Notes under the pieces: model-generated
What the model saw: the letters and a program-made list of their open reading frames with translations, nothing else
The model's database searches: none
Told to the model about the DNA's origin: nothing
Program-made: the position numbers and the translations under genes
Assembly (NCBI GenBank): GCA_905216145.1
Contig: CAJMST010000015.1
Span: 1-50,846 of the forward strand
Length of the DNA stretch: 50,846 bases
Direction: 5' to 3'
Source: an uncultured bacterium
GTDB taxonomy: Bacteria > Actinomycetota > Coriobacteriia > Coriobacteriales > Coriobacteriaceae
In this document: positions 1-8,222 of the stretch, piece by piece
Position numbering within the stretch: position 1 is the stretch's first letter
Layout of the letters: each line of letters begins with the position of its first letter

Positions 1-55
1 GAGCTGTCCCCTTTGCACCAAAATGGTGCAGATTAATCTGTCCCCAATGCACCAA
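1..55. repeat. palindromic repeat with TGTCCCC ends
   Basis: The window opens inside a short palindromic repeat. The sequence around 15-31 folds back on itself (TGCACCA, three A, TGGTGCA), and two copies of CTGTCCC lie at 4-10 and 49-55. It shares the TGTCCCC/GGGGACA word with the palindromes at 1919-1983, 5123-5151, 5803-5837 and 50757-50836. The left part may be cut by the window edge. Function unknown; it resembles REP-type extragenic palindromes. Confidence 0.5.
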
Positions 56-121
56 GCGTGCCGCGGGGGCTGCGTTGTGACACAATGGCGTTTGTTCGAT
101 TCGTTATGCGAAAGGCCAACT

Positions 122-1342
122 ATGGCAAATAAGAAAAAGAACTCCGAGGCCGCGCCGACGCCCGAGCAGCAGGCCCGCGCTGCCTCCAGCTCTCGCAAGA
201 AGCAGCGCAAGACGTACGTGTCTAAGACCGTCAAGATCGTTCTGGTGGTCATCGGCGTGCTGGCGATGCTGCTTTCCGTCTCGGCGATGGCGTGCTCCGG
301 CCTTATGTCGCAGGCTGAGGACACCTCGGGCTACAAGCTGACCGGCGGTGTTGCTGCCACTATCAACGGCACCAACCTTACCGAGGACACCGTGACCAAG
401 CAGATCATGAGCATGCGCACGTCCTACGGCTACACCAAGGATGAGGATTGGGCGCAGTATCTGGTTGACAACGACCTCACGCCCAAGAAGTACCGCAAGC
501 AACTCATCGACTCCTACACGCAGCAGATTCTGCTTCAACAGGCACAGAAGGAGAACGGCGTGACGGTGTCGGACGAGGAGGTCGAGAAGGCTTGGAAGGA
601 CGCGTGCAAGAGCGCGGGCGGAGCCAAGGCCTTTAAGAAGACCCTCAAGACCTACGGCTATACCGAGGACACCTACAAGGACTCGCTCAAGGAGAGTCTG
701 GCGCAACAGAAACTCAAGGATGCCGTCGCGCCCACGAGCAAGCCCAAGGACAGCGAGATTGTCGATTACATCAACGAAAATCTGTCCAGCTACAACGACG
801 CCCGCCGCTCGTCGAACATCCTGATCAAGGTTGATTCCGACGCTTCCGACGAGGACAAGGCTGCCGCCAAGGCCAAGGCGCAGGAGTGCCTGGACAAGAT
901 CAACTCCGGTGAGCTGAGCTTTGAGGACGCCGTTGAGCAGTACTCCGAGGACACCGGTTCCAAGGAGAAGAAGGGCGATGTGGGCTGGGATAAGCTCACC
1001 ACCTTTGTCGACAGCTACCAGACGGCGCTCGAGGGACTCAACAAGGGCGACGTGAGCGAAGTCGTCGAGTCGACCTATGGCTACCACATCATCAAGTGCA
1101 CCGACTACTTCCATGTCGATAATCAGGTTGATGACATCAACCAGGTGCCCAAGGACATCAAAAAGTACGTCTCCAACGTGGTGAAGACGCAAGCGGCCAG
1201 CACCGCGTACAGCGAGTGGCTGGAGCAGTACAAGAAGGATGCCGACATCACCGTCAACCCCATGCCCAAAGACGTACCCTATAACGTGAGTCTGAAGGGT
1301 GTCACCAAGAGTTCGACCGACGATTCGTCGACGACTGAGTAA
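122..1342 (+). CDS. PpiC/PrsA-type peptidyl-prolyl isomerase, membrane-anchored
   Basis: Extracytoplasmic parvulin-family foldase of 406 residues. A charged, Lys-rich cytoplasmic head (1-36) precedes one hydrophobic segment (about 37-57) ending in SAMACSG, which could be a weak lipobox (Cys58) or a simple signal anchor. Residues 75-210 are a helical SurA/PrsA-like chaperone region. Residues about 235-335 form the parvulin domain, with the family signatures SFEDAVEQYSED, KGDVGW and YGYHIIK. The tail is Ser/Thr-rich. The ATG at 122 is chosen because GAAAGG lies just upstream; the frame is open further upstream but runs into the palindromic repeat at the window edge. Likely role is folding of secreted or wall proteins. 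Family sure, lipidation unsure. Confidence 0.85.
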   Translation: MANKKKNSEAAPTPEQQARAASSSRKKQRKTYVSKTVKIVLVVIGVLAMLLSVSAMACSGLMSQAEDTSGYKLTGGVAATINGTNLTEDTVTKQIMSMRTSYGYTKDEDWAQYLVDNDLTPKKYRKQLIDSYTQQILLQQAQKENGVTVSDEEVEKAWKDACKSAGGAKAFKKTLKTYGYTEDTYKDSLKESLAQQKLKDAVAPTSKPKDSEIVDYINENLSSYNDARRSSNILIKVDSDASDEDKAAAKAKAQECLDKINSGELSFEDAVEQYSEDTGSKEKKGDVGWDKLTTFVDSYQTALEGLNKGDVSEVVESTYGYHIIKCTDYFHVDNQVDDINQVPKDIKKYVSNVVKTQAASTAYSEWLEQYKKDADITVNPMPKDVPYNVSLKGVTKSSTDDSSTTE

Positions 1343-1396
1343 TCATGGGGCGGTGCTCGCGCGAGTGCCGCCCACACTATTGAGGAGGATTTGCAG

Positions 1397-1840
1397 ATGA
1401 CCAACGAAGAGCTGCAGAAGGAAATGATTGCGGCCATGAAGGCCAAGGACAAGGTTCGCCTGTCCATCATTCGCCAGGTTAAGGCCGAGGTGAAGAATAT
1501 CGAGGTCAATGAGCGCCGCGATGTGACCGAGGAAGACGTCAACAGCATGATCAAGCGTCTGATCAAGCAGACGAGCGAGACGCTGGAGATGTCCATCAAG
1601 GCCGGCACCGACCAGGAGCGTACCGACAACCTGACCGAGCAGGTCAAGATTCTGGAGAGCCTGCTGCCCGCGCAGGTTTCGGGCGAGGAGCTCGAGGCCC
1701 TGATCGAGCAGGTTATCGCCGAGCTGGGCGCCACGTCCAAGAAGCAGATGGGCCAGGTTATGGGCGCACTCGGCAAGGCCACCGGTGGCAACTTCGATAA
1801 GCCGGCCGCAGCAAAGATCGTCGGCGCCAAACTTGCGTAG
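1397..1840 (+). CDS. GatB/YqeY domain-containing protein
   Basis: Small YqeY-family protein (147 residues), related to the C-terminal tail domain of the GatB amidotransferase subunit. Typical features are the opening MTNEELQKEMIAAMKAKD, the segment KILESLLPAQVSGEELEALI and the C-terminal glycine-rich GQVMGALGKATGG. The length is normal for the family. A strong Shine-Dalgarno (GAGGAGG, 1382-1388) is best spaced for the ATG at 1397 rather than the TTG at 1391. It follows the foldase gene by about 50 bases and may be cotranscribed with it; a terminator follows. The physiological role of free-standing YqeY proteins is not settled; a link to tRNA-dependent amidation is only inferred from homology. 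Confidence 0.85.
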   Translation: MTNEELQKEMIAAMKAKDKVRLSIIRQVKAEVKNIEVNERRDVTEEDVNSMIKRLIKQTSETLEMSIKAGTDQERTDNLTEQVKILESLLPAQVSGEELEALIEQVIAELGATSKKQMGQVMGALGKATGGNFDKPAAAKIVGAKLA

Positions 1841-1872
1841 GGGCCGAGCGGTACATAGTTGATGTTTAGGGG

Positions 1873-1904
1873 GGGGCGTGGCCGTCATGGTCGCGCCCCT
1901 TTTT
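1873..1904 (+). terminator. rho-independent terminator after yqeY
   Basis: GGGGCGTGGCC at 1873-1883 pairs (with G-U pairs) with GGTCGCGCCCC at 1889-1899, followed by five T. It closes the foldase-yqeY unit. Confidence 0.75.
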
Positions 1905-1918
1905 GCTGGGCTGGGCAC

Positions 1919-1983
1919 TCATTGGGGACAGGCTTAAATGAGTGCCCAATGAGCAGGTACTCATTTAAGTCTGTCCCCAATGA
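1919..1983. repeat. palindromic repeat, GGGGACAG family
   Basis: Two 25-base arms (1919-1943 and 1959-1983) are inverted copies with one mismatch. Each begins or ends with TCATTGGGGACAG and its complement. The inner sequence can also pair. It lies between the yqeY terminator and the amino acid transporter promoter region and encodes nothing visible. Confidence 0.8.
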
Positions 1984-2026
1984 CTAGGTGGAAGGTTGCG
2001 GGTTCTTTACGGGAATGTAGTGTGGG

Positions 2027-2055
2027 CTGCGGAAACGTGATTCTTTCCGTACAAT
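2027..2055 (+). promoter_or_regulatory. possible promoter of the amino acid ABC operon
   Basis: A good -10 hexamer TACAAT (2050-2055) lies 17 bases after a weak -35 candidate, CTGCGG (2027-2032), and about 36 bases before the ATP-binding subunit start. The spacing is ideal; the -35 is a poor match, so an activator or extended contacts may be needed. Confidence 0.4.
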
Positions 2056-2090
2056 AGTTCAACTCGTGTAAACGCAGGGAAGGGACATTC

Positions 2091-2822
2091 ATGGCAGACA
2101 TGATCGAGATCAAGCATCTCAACAAGTACTTTGGCGACCTGCATGTGCTCAAAGATATCAACCTCACCGTCAAACGCGGCGAGAAGCTCGTAATGATCGG
2201 GCCTTCCGGCTCGGGTAAATCGACGCTCATCCGTTGCGTCGATTATCTGGAGGAGCCCACGTCGGGCGAGGTTGTCATCGACGGTACGCCGCTCACCAAA
2301 AAGAATCACCTGGAGATGGCTCGCAAGTATAGTTCCATGGTGTTTCAACAGTTCAACCTGTATCCCAACATGACGGTGCTGGGCAACCTGACGCTCGCGC
2401 CCATCAAACTGCAAAAGAAGAGCAAGGAGGAGGCGACCGAGATCGCCATCGCTGCGCTCAAGCGCGTCGGCATGGCGCATAAGGCCGGCGAGTATCCGCA
2501 GAATCTCTCGGGCGGTCAGCAGCAGCGCATCGCCATCGCCCGTGCCCTGTGCACCAAGCAACCCATCATCCTGTTTGACGAACCGACCTCGGCGCTCGAC
2601 CCCGAGATGGTCCAGGAGGTTCTGGACGTTATGATTGAGCTCGCGCAGGAGGACATCACCATGATCTGCGTGACGCACGAGATGGGCTTTGCGCGCCAGG
2701 TGGCCGACCGCGTCATCTTTATGGAGGACGGCCGCATCCTGGAGGAGGGTACGCCCGAGCACTTCTTCGATAACCCCGAGAACCCGCGCTGCCGCGAGTT
2801 CCTGTCCAAGATTCTGCACTAG
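2091..2822 (+). CDS. polar amino acid ABC transporter ATP-binding protein
   Basis: Cytoplasmic ATPase (243 residues) of a GlnQ/ArtP-type importer. Walker A GPSGSGKST sits at residues 37-45, the Q-loop at VFQQFNLYPNMTVL, the signature LSGGQQQR near 140, Walker B IILFDEPTSALDPE, and the H-loop VTHEMGFARQVAD. All catalytic motifs are intact and the length is typical. It is first of four genes (ATPase, binding protein, two permeases) spaced 8-26 bases apart, so the set is almost certainly one operon and one importer. AAGGGA precedes the ATG; an in-frame ATG nine bases downstream is an alternative start. Substrate (glutamate, glutamine, cystine or similar) cannot be decided from sequence. Confidence 0.93.
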   Translation: MADMIEIKHLNKYFGDLHVLKDINLTVKRGEKLVMIGPSGSGKSTLIRCVDYLEEPTSGEVVIDGTPLTKKNHLEMARKYSSMVFQQFNLYPNMTVLGNLTLAPIKLQKKSKEEATEIAIAALKRVGMAHKAGEYPQNLSGGQQQRIAIARALCTKQPIILFDEPTSALDPEMVQEVLDVMIELAQEDITMICVTHEMGFARQVADRVIFMEDGRILEEGTPEHFFDNPENPRCREFLSKILH

Positions 2823-2830
2823 GCGCGGTG

Positions 2831-3706
2831 ATGGACATGACGGATATGACGAGGGCGGCCGTATCGCGCCGTCACTTTTTGCAGCTGGCTGGCGCCGGCA
2901 TGCTTGCGCTGACGGGGACCACGCTTGCCGGTTGCGGCCACTCCACCAGCGGCGAGGGCTCCGACAAGGGGTCCAAGCTTGCGGCCATCAAGTCGCGTGG
3001 CCATCTGAATGCCGGCGTTAAGAAGGATGTTCCCGGCTACGGCTATTACGACACCGCCAAGGGTCGCTTTGAGGGCATGGAAGTCGATTTGTGCTATCAG
3101 ATCGCCGCTGCCGTCTTTGGCGTGAGCTACAAGGAGGCCCGTGCCCAGGAGCTTGTCGAGTTTACCGACGTAACGCCCAAGACGCGCGGCCCGCTGATCG
3201 ATAACGGTCAACTTGACGTAGTCGCGGCGACCTACACCATCACCGACGAGCGCAAGAAGAGCTGGGATTTCTCGACGCCGTACCGCACCGACTACGTGGG
3301 ACTCATGGTCAAGAAGCGTTCGGGCTTTACCTCGATTGAGGACCTGGACGGCAAGGTCATCGGCGTGAGCCAGGGTGCTACCACGCAGGGCCTGATCGAG
3401 CAGATGATCAAGGACAACGGCTTTAGCTGCAAGCCCGAGTTTAGGGCCTTTAGCGGCTACCCCATCATCAAGAGCTCGCTCGATGCCGGCAATATCGACG
3501 TCTTTGCCATGGACCGCTCCACGCTGGCCGGTTACATGAACGAGACCGTTGAGCTGTTGCAGCCCGAGGTCAAGTTTGGCGAGCAGGGCTACGGCGTGGC
3601 GACCAAGAAGGGCTGCGACCTTTCGGCCGTGGTCGACCAGGTGATTTGCGATCGCCTGGCCGACGGCTGGCTCGACCAAGAGGTCAAGACCTGGGGTCTT
3701 GTATAG
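2831..3706 (+). CDS. amino acid ABC transporter substrate-binding lipoprotein
   Basis: Extracellular solute-binding protein of family 3 (291 residues). The N-terminus carries a twin-arginine-like motif SRRHFLQLAGAG and then a lipobox TTLAGC with the lipidated cysteine at residue 35. The mature part has the family landmarks KSRGHLNAGVKKDVPGYGY, EGMEVDLCYQIAAAVFG, DVVAATYTITDERKKSWDFS and TDYVGLMVKKRSG. The ATG at 2831 is chosen over the overlapping GTG at 2828; no strong Shine-Dalgarno is visible, so coupling to the upstream ATPase gene is likely. Together with its neighbours it forms a polar amino acid importer. The twin-arginine pair raises the possibility of export in folded form; this is an inference. 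Confidence 0.9.
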   Translation: MDMTDMTRAAVSRRHFLQLAGAGMLALTGTTLAGCGHSTSGEGSDKGSKLAAIKSRGHLNAGVKKDVPGYGYYDTAKGRFEGMEVDLCYQIAAAVFGVSYKEARAQELVEFTDVTPKTRGPLIDNGQLDVVAATYTITDERKKSWDFSTPYRTDYVGLMVKKRSGFTSIEDLDGKVIGVSQGATTQGLIEQMIKDNGFSCKPEFRAFSGYPIIKSSLDAGNIDVFAMDRSTLAGYMNETVELLQPEVKFGEQGYGVATKKGCDLSAVVDQVICDRLADGWLDQEVKTWGLV

Positions 3707-3731
3707 GCGCATCGTCCAAGGAAGGAATCAA

Positions 3732-4478
3732 ATGCTCGAAGGATTATTTGACGCCGACCGCTGGTCGACGACATTTCAAAACATGGGGCCCTTCTGGGAG
3801 GGCTTTGGCGTGACACTGCAGGTGGTCGTTGCCGGTCTGCTGCTGTCGCTGGTGCTGGGCACGCTGCTGGGCGTGTTCTCTACCACTCGTTCGCGCGTGC
3901 TGCGCGCCATAAGCCGCGTGTACGTGGAGTTTTACCAGAACACCCCGTTGCCCGTGCAGGTGCTCTTTATGTACATGGCCGGTCCGCAGTTTTTGCAGGC
4001 CATAACCGGTGCCGACCAGCCGGTGCGCATCGCGCCGTTCGTGCTGGGCTTCTTGGGCGTGGGCCTGTATCACGCGGCCTACATTTCGGAGGTCATCCGC
4101 ACCGGTATCGAGGCGGTCCCGCGCGGTCAGATGGAAGCGGCCCAGAGCCAGGGCTTCACCCGTGCGCAGGCGTACTGGTACATCGTGCTGCCCCAGACGT
4201 TCAAGATCATTCTGCCGCCGCTGTGTAACCAGGCGCTCAATCTGGTCAAGAACACGTCGGTGCTGGCGCTTGTGGCCGGCGGCGACCTTATGTACCGTTC
4301 CGACAACTTTGTGAGTCTGTACGGTTACCTGCAGGGATACATCGTCTGCTGTCTTATGTACTTCATCATCTGCTTTCCGCTCGCCATGCTGGTGCAGTGG
4401 CTCGAGCGCCGCTCCAAGGAGCGTCCGCGCGGCGTGAGCCTGGCCGAGCTGGGGCTCGACAACGTAGAGGAGGCCTAG
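3732..4478 (+). CDS. amino acid ABC transporter permease (first)
   Basis: Integral membrane subunit of the HisM/GlnP family (248 residues). Membrane segments appear at about 25-48, 65-90, 98-120 and 200-228. The ATPase-coupling EAA loop reads EAAQSQGFTRAQAYWYIVLPQ, and YVEFYQNTPLPVQVLF is the usual first-loop signature. The ATG at 3732 follows AAGGAA; the frame remains open slightly upstream but lacks a better start. It overlaps nothing and is followed after three bases by the second permease, suggesting a heterodimeric channel. Confidence 0.92.
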   Translation: MLEGLFDADRWSTTFQNMGPFWEGFGVTLQVVVAGLLLSLVLGTLLGVFSTTRSRVLRAISRVYVEFYQNTPLPVQVLFMYMAGPQFLQAITGADQPVRIAPFVLGFLGVGLYHAAYISEVIRTGIEAVPRGQMEAAQSQGFTRAQAYWYIVLPQTFKIILPPLCNQALNLVKNTSVLALVAGGDLMYRSDNFVSLYGYLQGYIVCCLMYFIICFPLAMLVQWLERRSKERPRGVSLAELGLDNVEEA

Positions 4479-4481
4479 CGC

Positions 4482-5120
4482 ATGGAAATCTTCAACGCGA
4501 CCAACCTGCTCTACATTTGGGGCGGCTTTGTTAAGACAATCGAGATCTCGGCGCTGTCGATTTTTTTCTCGCTCATCTTTGGCACGGTGCTGGCGCTCGT
4601 TAAAAGCTATGCGCCCCGCCCGTTCCGTATTTTGGTGAGCGCCTATATCGAGCTGTTCCGCTGCACGCCGAACCTGCTGTGGATCCTGTTTATCTACTTT
4701 ACGGTGCAGGGTTTGGACATTGTGATTTCGACCATCGCCTTCACGCTGTTTACCAGCGCTGTTATGGCCGAGATTGTGCGCGGCGGCCTCAACTCGATTC
4801 CGCGCGGTCAGTTTGAGGCAGCGCAGAGCCAGGGCTTCGGCTTCTTTGCCACCATGCGCTACATCATTCTGCCGCAGACGTTTAAGACGATCATTCCGGC
4901 GCTGTTTAGCCAGTGCACAACTGTCATTAAGGACAGCTCGTATCTTTCGGGCATTAACGTGGCCGAACTCATGTACACGGCCAACGTCGTGATGGCCCAC
5001 GCGATCGACCTGTCGCAGGTGCTTATGCTCTACGGCCTGGTTTTCGCGATGTACTTTGTGCTCAACTTTGGTATCTCGCTGCTGGTCCGAGCGTATCAAC
5101 GTCGTATTGTGGCAGCGTAG
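4482..5120 (+). CDS. amino acid ABC transporter permease (second)
   Basis: Second HisM/GlnP-type permease (212 residues) with the signatures YIELFRCTPNLLWILF and EAAQSQGFGFFATMRYIILPQ. It is a paralogue of the preceding gene. Its Shine-Dalgarno (GAGGAGG) is inside the end of the upstream gene, so translation is probably coupled. It completes the importer. It lacks the hydrophilic C-terminal tail of the first permease, which is normal for one half of such heterodimers. The GGGGACAG-family palindrome 5123-5151 starts two bases after the stop. Confidence 0.92.
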   Translation: MEIFNATNLLYIWGGFVKTIEISALSIFFSLIFGTVLALVKSYAPRPFRILVSAYIELFRCTPNLLWILFIYFTVQGLDIVISTIAFTLFTSAVMAEIVRGGLNSIPRGQFEAAQSQGFGFFATMRYIILPQTFKTIIPALFSQCTTVIKDSSYLSGINVAELMYTANVVMAHAIDLSQVLMLYGLVFAMYFVLNFGISLLVRAYQRRIVAA

Positions 5121-5122
5121 AA

Positions 5123-5151
5123 TGTGACAAAGGGACTGTCCCTTTATCACA
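5123..5151. repeat. short palindrome between permease and kinase genes
   Basis: TGTGACAAAGGGAC at 5123-5136 and its inverted copy GTCCCTTTATCACA at 5138-5151 (one mismatch) form a near-perfect hairpin without a T run. It carries the GGGAC/GTCCC core of the GGGGACAG repeat family. It sits just upstream of the kinase-like gene's ribosome site. Confidence 0.75.
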
Positions 5152-5168
5152 TAGAGAAAGGAATCGCG

Positions 5169-5792
5169 ATGAGCGATCTGGAGAATAAGAAGAATCCTGT
5201 GGTCATTACCATCGCGCGCGACTTTGGCGCCGAGGGCCACGAGATTGGTCGCATGCTTGCCGACGAGTTGGGGATTCCGCTGTACGATAACGAGCTACTG
5301 GTGCGCGCGTCGCTGCGCGCGGGCGAGTCGCTCGACAAGATGGCTGCCTACGACGAGCGCCTGGCCGTGGAGAATATGGCGTTTCTGCCCGACCGCTACG
5401 ATGCACGTTCGTACTCGGACAAGTTGTTCCAAAAGATGAGCCAGGTGATTTTGGATCTGGGCGAGACCGAGAGCTGCATTATCGAAGGCCGTCTGTCCGA
5501 TTACCTGCTGCGTAACAATCCCAACCACATTGCCGTGTTGGTGACCGCACCCTTTGAGGACCGCGTCGAGATCGTGCGCAAGAAGCGCGGCCTTAACAAA
5601 AAGAAGGGCGCCAAGCTGGTCAAGCAGCAGCAGAAGGCGCGCGAGGCGTTCTATAAGCGCTACAGCGCCGGAAAGTGGAAGATGACGAGTGGCAAGGACA
5701 TCGTCGTCAACCGCGCCAAGCTGGGCCGCGAGGGCTGCAAAGATGTCATCGCCGCTGCCTACCGCTACAAGGTAGCGCAGCTCGAAGGCTAG
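5169..5792 (+). CDS. cytidylate kinase-like family protein
   Basis: A 207-residue protein of the cytidylate-kinase-like P-loop family. The N-terminus VVITIARDFGAEGHEIGRML has the family's modified P-loop in place of a classical GxxxxGK(S/T). The pattern ELGIPLYDNELL follows, as do CIIEGRLSDYLLR and a basic lid region (VRKKRGLNKKKGAKLVKQQQ). The ATG at 5169 is preceded by AGAAAGGA; upstream codons in frame lie inside a palindromic repeat and are excluded. Members are annotated as nucleoside or CMP kinase-like but the substrate is generally unproven. The gene is downstream of the importer and may be read from it, though a hairpin intervenes. Confidence 0.85.
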   Translation: MSDLENKKNPVVITIARDFGAEGHEIGRMLADELGIPLYDNELLVRASLRAGESLDKMAAYDERLAVENMAFLPDRYDARSYSDKLFQKMSQVILDLGETESCIIEGRLSDYLLRNNPNHIAVLVTAPFEDRVEIVRKKRGLNKKKGAKLVKQQQKAREAFYKRYSAGKWKMTSGKDIVVNRAKLGREGCKDVIAAAYRYKVAQLEG

Positions 5793-5802
5793 CCGATCAA
5801 TA

Positions 5803-5837
5803 ACCACCACAAAGGGGACAAGCACCTTTGCGGTGGT
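5803..5837. repeat. short palindrome, GGGGACA family
   Basis: ACCACCACAAAGG (5803-5815) and CCTTTGCGGTGGT (5825-5837) are inverted copies with one mismatch, and GGGGACA lies in the loop. It is another member of the dispersed GGGGACA palindromes of the window. Confidence 0.65.
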
Positions 5838-5855
5838 CGGTCGACTGGCATAGAA

Positions 5856-5891
5856 AAAGTCCCCGCCGGGCGTGTGCTCGACGGGGACTTT
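5856..5891. terminator. bidirectional terminator between convergent genes
   Basis: AAAGTCCCCG (5856-5865) pairs with CGGGGACTTT (5882-5891). On the minus strand it is followed by a run of U, so it best serves nfnB, and it can also stop the convergent kinase transcript. Confidence 0.8.
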
Positions 5892-5919
5892 GCCGTTTGA
5901 TGGCTAACGCTGAGGGTGA

Positions 5920-7329
5920 CTACTCGCCCAGCAGGCTCTTGGTGATGGAAGCGGCGGCCTTCTTGCCGGCGCCCATCGCCAGAATGACCGTAGCGGCACC
6001 GGTGACGATGTCGCCGCCAGCCCAGATGCGGGGATCGGTGGTCTGGCCGGTCTCCTCGTCGGCGACGATGTAGCCCCACTTGTTGAGCTCCATCTTGCCG
6101 CCGATCTTCTTTGCGAAGGGGTTGGCGTTGGTGCCGATAGCCGAGATTGCGACGTCGCAGGGGATCTCCTCGATGGCGCCCTCGATGGGCACCGGGCGAC
6201 GACGGCCGGACTCGTCAGGCTCGCCGAGTTCCATCTTCTGGACCTTGACGGCGCACACGGAGCCGTCCTCGCCAGCGACAAACTCGAGCGGGGAGACGAG
6301 CGGCAGAACCTCGACGCCTTCGGCCTTAGCATGGTGCAGCTCGGCGCGACGGCAGGGCATCTCGTCCTCGGTACGACGGTAGGCGATGATGGCATGCTCG
6401 GCGCCCAGGCGCTTGGCGGTACGGACGGCGTCCATAGCCACGTTGCCGCCGCCAAAGACGACGACGTTCTTGCCGTGCTTGGTGGGGGTGTCGTACTCGG
6501 GGAACTTGTTGGCCTTCATCAGGTTCACGCGGGTGAGGTACTCGTTCGCGAAGAAGACGTTGGGCAGGTTCTCGCCGGGGACGTTGAGGAACTTGGGCAG
6601 GCCAGCGCCGGTCGCCACGTAGATGGCGTCGAAGCCCTGCTCGAACAGCTCCTCGGCCGTGGCCATGTTGCCCACGACGGAGTTGTACTCAAACTTGACG
6701 CCCATGTCCTCCAAGCCGTCGATCTCGCGCTTGACGACTGCCTTGGGCAGGCGGAACTCGGGGATGCCGTAGACCAGCACGCCGCCGCCGGTAAAGAAGG
6801 CCTCGAAGACGGTGACGTCAAAGCCGTTGCGGGCGAGCTCGCCGGCGCAGGTGATGCCGGACGGGCCGGAACCGACGACGGCGACCTTCTTGCCGTTCTT
6901 GGGGGCCATCTTGGGCGTGGAGGCGAGCTCGGGGCGGTCACCCAGGAAGCGCTCGAGCTGGCCGATGGCCACGGGCTCGGACTTCTTACCACGGATGCAC
7001 TTACCCTCGCACTGGTTCTCCTGCGGGCAGACGCGGCCGCAGATGGCGGGAAGCATGGAGTCCTCGCGGATGGTATCGAGAGCGCCGCCGAAGTCCTTCT
7101 CGCGGATCTGCTCGATAAAGCGGGGGATGTTGATGTTGACGGGGCAGCCCTCAACACAGAACGGCTTCTTGCAGTTGAGGCAGCGCTCGGCCTCGGCCAG
7201 CGCCATCTCCTCGGTGAAGCCCTTGTCGACGGGGCGGAAGTCGCAGGCGCGCTCGGCAGCCGGCTCCTCGTTATCGGGGGTGCGGGGCGACTTCATATCG
7301 GCAACGAAACGACCGTTAACTAGTGGCAT
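5920..7329 (-). CDS. nfnB: NfnB-type NADPH oxidoreductase / glutamate synthase small subunit
   Basis: Flavoprotein of 469 residues in the GltD/NfnB family. Two N-terminal cysteine groups (C50, C53, C58, C62 and C97, C101, C107, C111) would bind two [4Fe-4S] clusters. An FAD-binding VVGSGPSGITCAGELARNGF motif lies near 150, an NADPH-binding Rossmann motif VVFGGGNVAMDAVRTAKRLG near 290, and a closing WAGGDIVTGAATVILAMGAG. It overlaps the upstream nfnA-like gene by 10 bases, a pairing typical of the electron-bifurcating NADH-dependent reduced ferredoxin:NADP+ oxidoreductase. The alternative, a free-standing glutamate synthase small chain, is less likely because no large subunit is adjacent and the NfnA partner is. 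Cytoplasmic. Confidence 0.88.
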   Translation of the reverse strand: MPLVNGRFVADMKSPRTPDNEEPAAERACDFRPVDKGFTEEMALAEAERCLNCKKPFCVEGCPVNINIPRFIEQIREKDFGGALDTIREDSMLPAICGRVCPQENQCEGKCIRGKKSEPVAIGQLERFLGDRPELASTPKMAPKNGKKVAVVGSGPSGITCAGELARNGFDVTVFEAFFTGGGVLVYGIPEFRLPKAVVKREIDGLEDMGVKFEYNSVVGNMATAEELFEQGFDAIYVATGAGLPKFLNVPGENLPNVFFANEYLTRVNLMKANKFPEYDTPTKHGKNVVVFGGGNVAMDAVRTAKRLGAEHAIIAYRRTEDEMPCRRAELHHAKAEGVEVLPLVSPLEFVAGEDGSVCAVKVQKMELGEPDESGRRRPVPIEGAIEEIPCDVAISAIGTNANPFAKKIGGKMELNKWGYIVADEETGQTTDPRIWAGGDIVTGAATVILAMGAGKKAAASITKSLLGE

Positions 7330-8159
7330 GCGCAGCTCTTTTCCTCATAGGCCTTGAGGGACTCGCCCTCTTCGGAACGGTAAGCGGCCTGGCGGGCACG
7401 AAGGTCATCCCAGTCGACCAGGGTGGCATCGAAGTCGGGGCCGTCGACGCAAGCGAACTTGGTCACGCCGCCCACCTCGACGCGGCAGCAGCCGCACATG
7501 CCGGTGCCGTCAACCATGATGGGGTTGAGGGACGCGGTGATGGGGGTGTCGTACTTCTGGGCGGTGAGGGTCGAGAACTTCATCATCGGAACGGGGCCGA
7601 CGCAGAAGACCTGGCTCACGGCCTTGTCCTGCAGCAGGCGCTCCAGCGGAGCGGTAACAACGCCCTGCTCGCCGTAGGAGCCGTCGTCGGTGGTGATGTG
7701 GATGTGGTCCTCGTCGAGGAGCTCGCGGAACTGGTCCTCCATGAGCAGGAGGTCCTTGGTGCGGGCGCCCATGATGGCGTGAACTTCGTGACCGGTCTCG
7801 ACCAGGTGCTTGGCGACCGGGAAGGCAATTGCCAGGCCGACGCCGCCGCCAATGACGGCGCAGGGGCCCTCGGCCATCTCGGTGGGAACGCCCAGCGGGC
7901 CCACGACGTCGCGCAGCGACTCGCCGGCCTCGTAGGTGGAAAGCATCTCGGTGGTCTTGCCGATCACCATGAAGATGAACTCGACCCAGCCCTCGTCACC
8001 GTTCCAGCCGGCCAGGGTAAACGGGACGCGCTCGCCCGTCTCGTTGGCGCGGACCATGAGGAACTGTCCAGCGTGCGCATGCTTGGCGATTGCGGGCGCC
8101 TCGATGCGGAACTTGAACACCTTCTCCGAGAACTGCGTCTTCTCCAGGATCTTATACAT
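7320..8159 (-). CDS. nfnA: NfnA-type ferredoxin-NADP reductase subunit (FAD/2Fe-2S)
   Basis: Protein of 279 residues resembling the dihydroorotate dehydrogenase electron-transfer subunit. It has an N-terminal FAD domain (GQFLMVRANETGERVPFTLA), an NAD(H)-binding domain with GGGVGLAIAFPVAKHL, and a cysteine cluster GTGMCGCCRVEVGG...FACVDGP that binds [2Fe-2S]. A Cys-rich tail (CACH) ends it. It starts the two-gene nfnAB unit. The complex would bifurcate electrons, reducing two NADP+ with NADH plus reduced ferredoxin, or run in reverse. The ferredoxin link fits the Ech hydrogenase elsewhere in the window. The start ATG is preceded by GAGAGGGG. Confidence 0.88.
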   Translation of the reverse strand: MYKILEKTQFSEKVFKFRIEAPAIAKHAHAGQFLMVRANETGERVPFTLAGWNGDEGWVEFIFMVIGKTTEMLSTYEAGESLRDVVGPLGVPTEMAEGPCAVIGGGVGLAIAFPVAKHLVETGHEVHAIMGARTKDLLLMEDQFRELLDEDHIHITTDDGSYGEQGVVTAPLERLLQDKAVSQVFCVGPVPMMKFSTLTAQKYDTPITASLNPIMVDGTGMCGCCRVEVGGVTKFACVDGPDFDATLVDWDDLRARQAAYRSEEGESLKAYEEKSCACH

Positions 8160-8222
8160 AGAACCCCTCTCTTGTTAGGGCCGCCGAACCGTGCCTCCAC
8201 GGAAATGGACGGTAGCCCGAAT

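Noticed and set aside
23..121. Longer N-terminus for the first gene
   Set aside because: Upstream in-frame codons lie in the palindromic repeat at the window edge; the ATG at 122 has a ribosome site and starts a Lys-rich head typical of such anchors.
5920..7329. Glutamate synthase small subunit as a primary call
   Set aside because: No large subunit gene is adjacent, while an overlapping NfnA partner is; NfnB is the better call, although the family relationship is the same.
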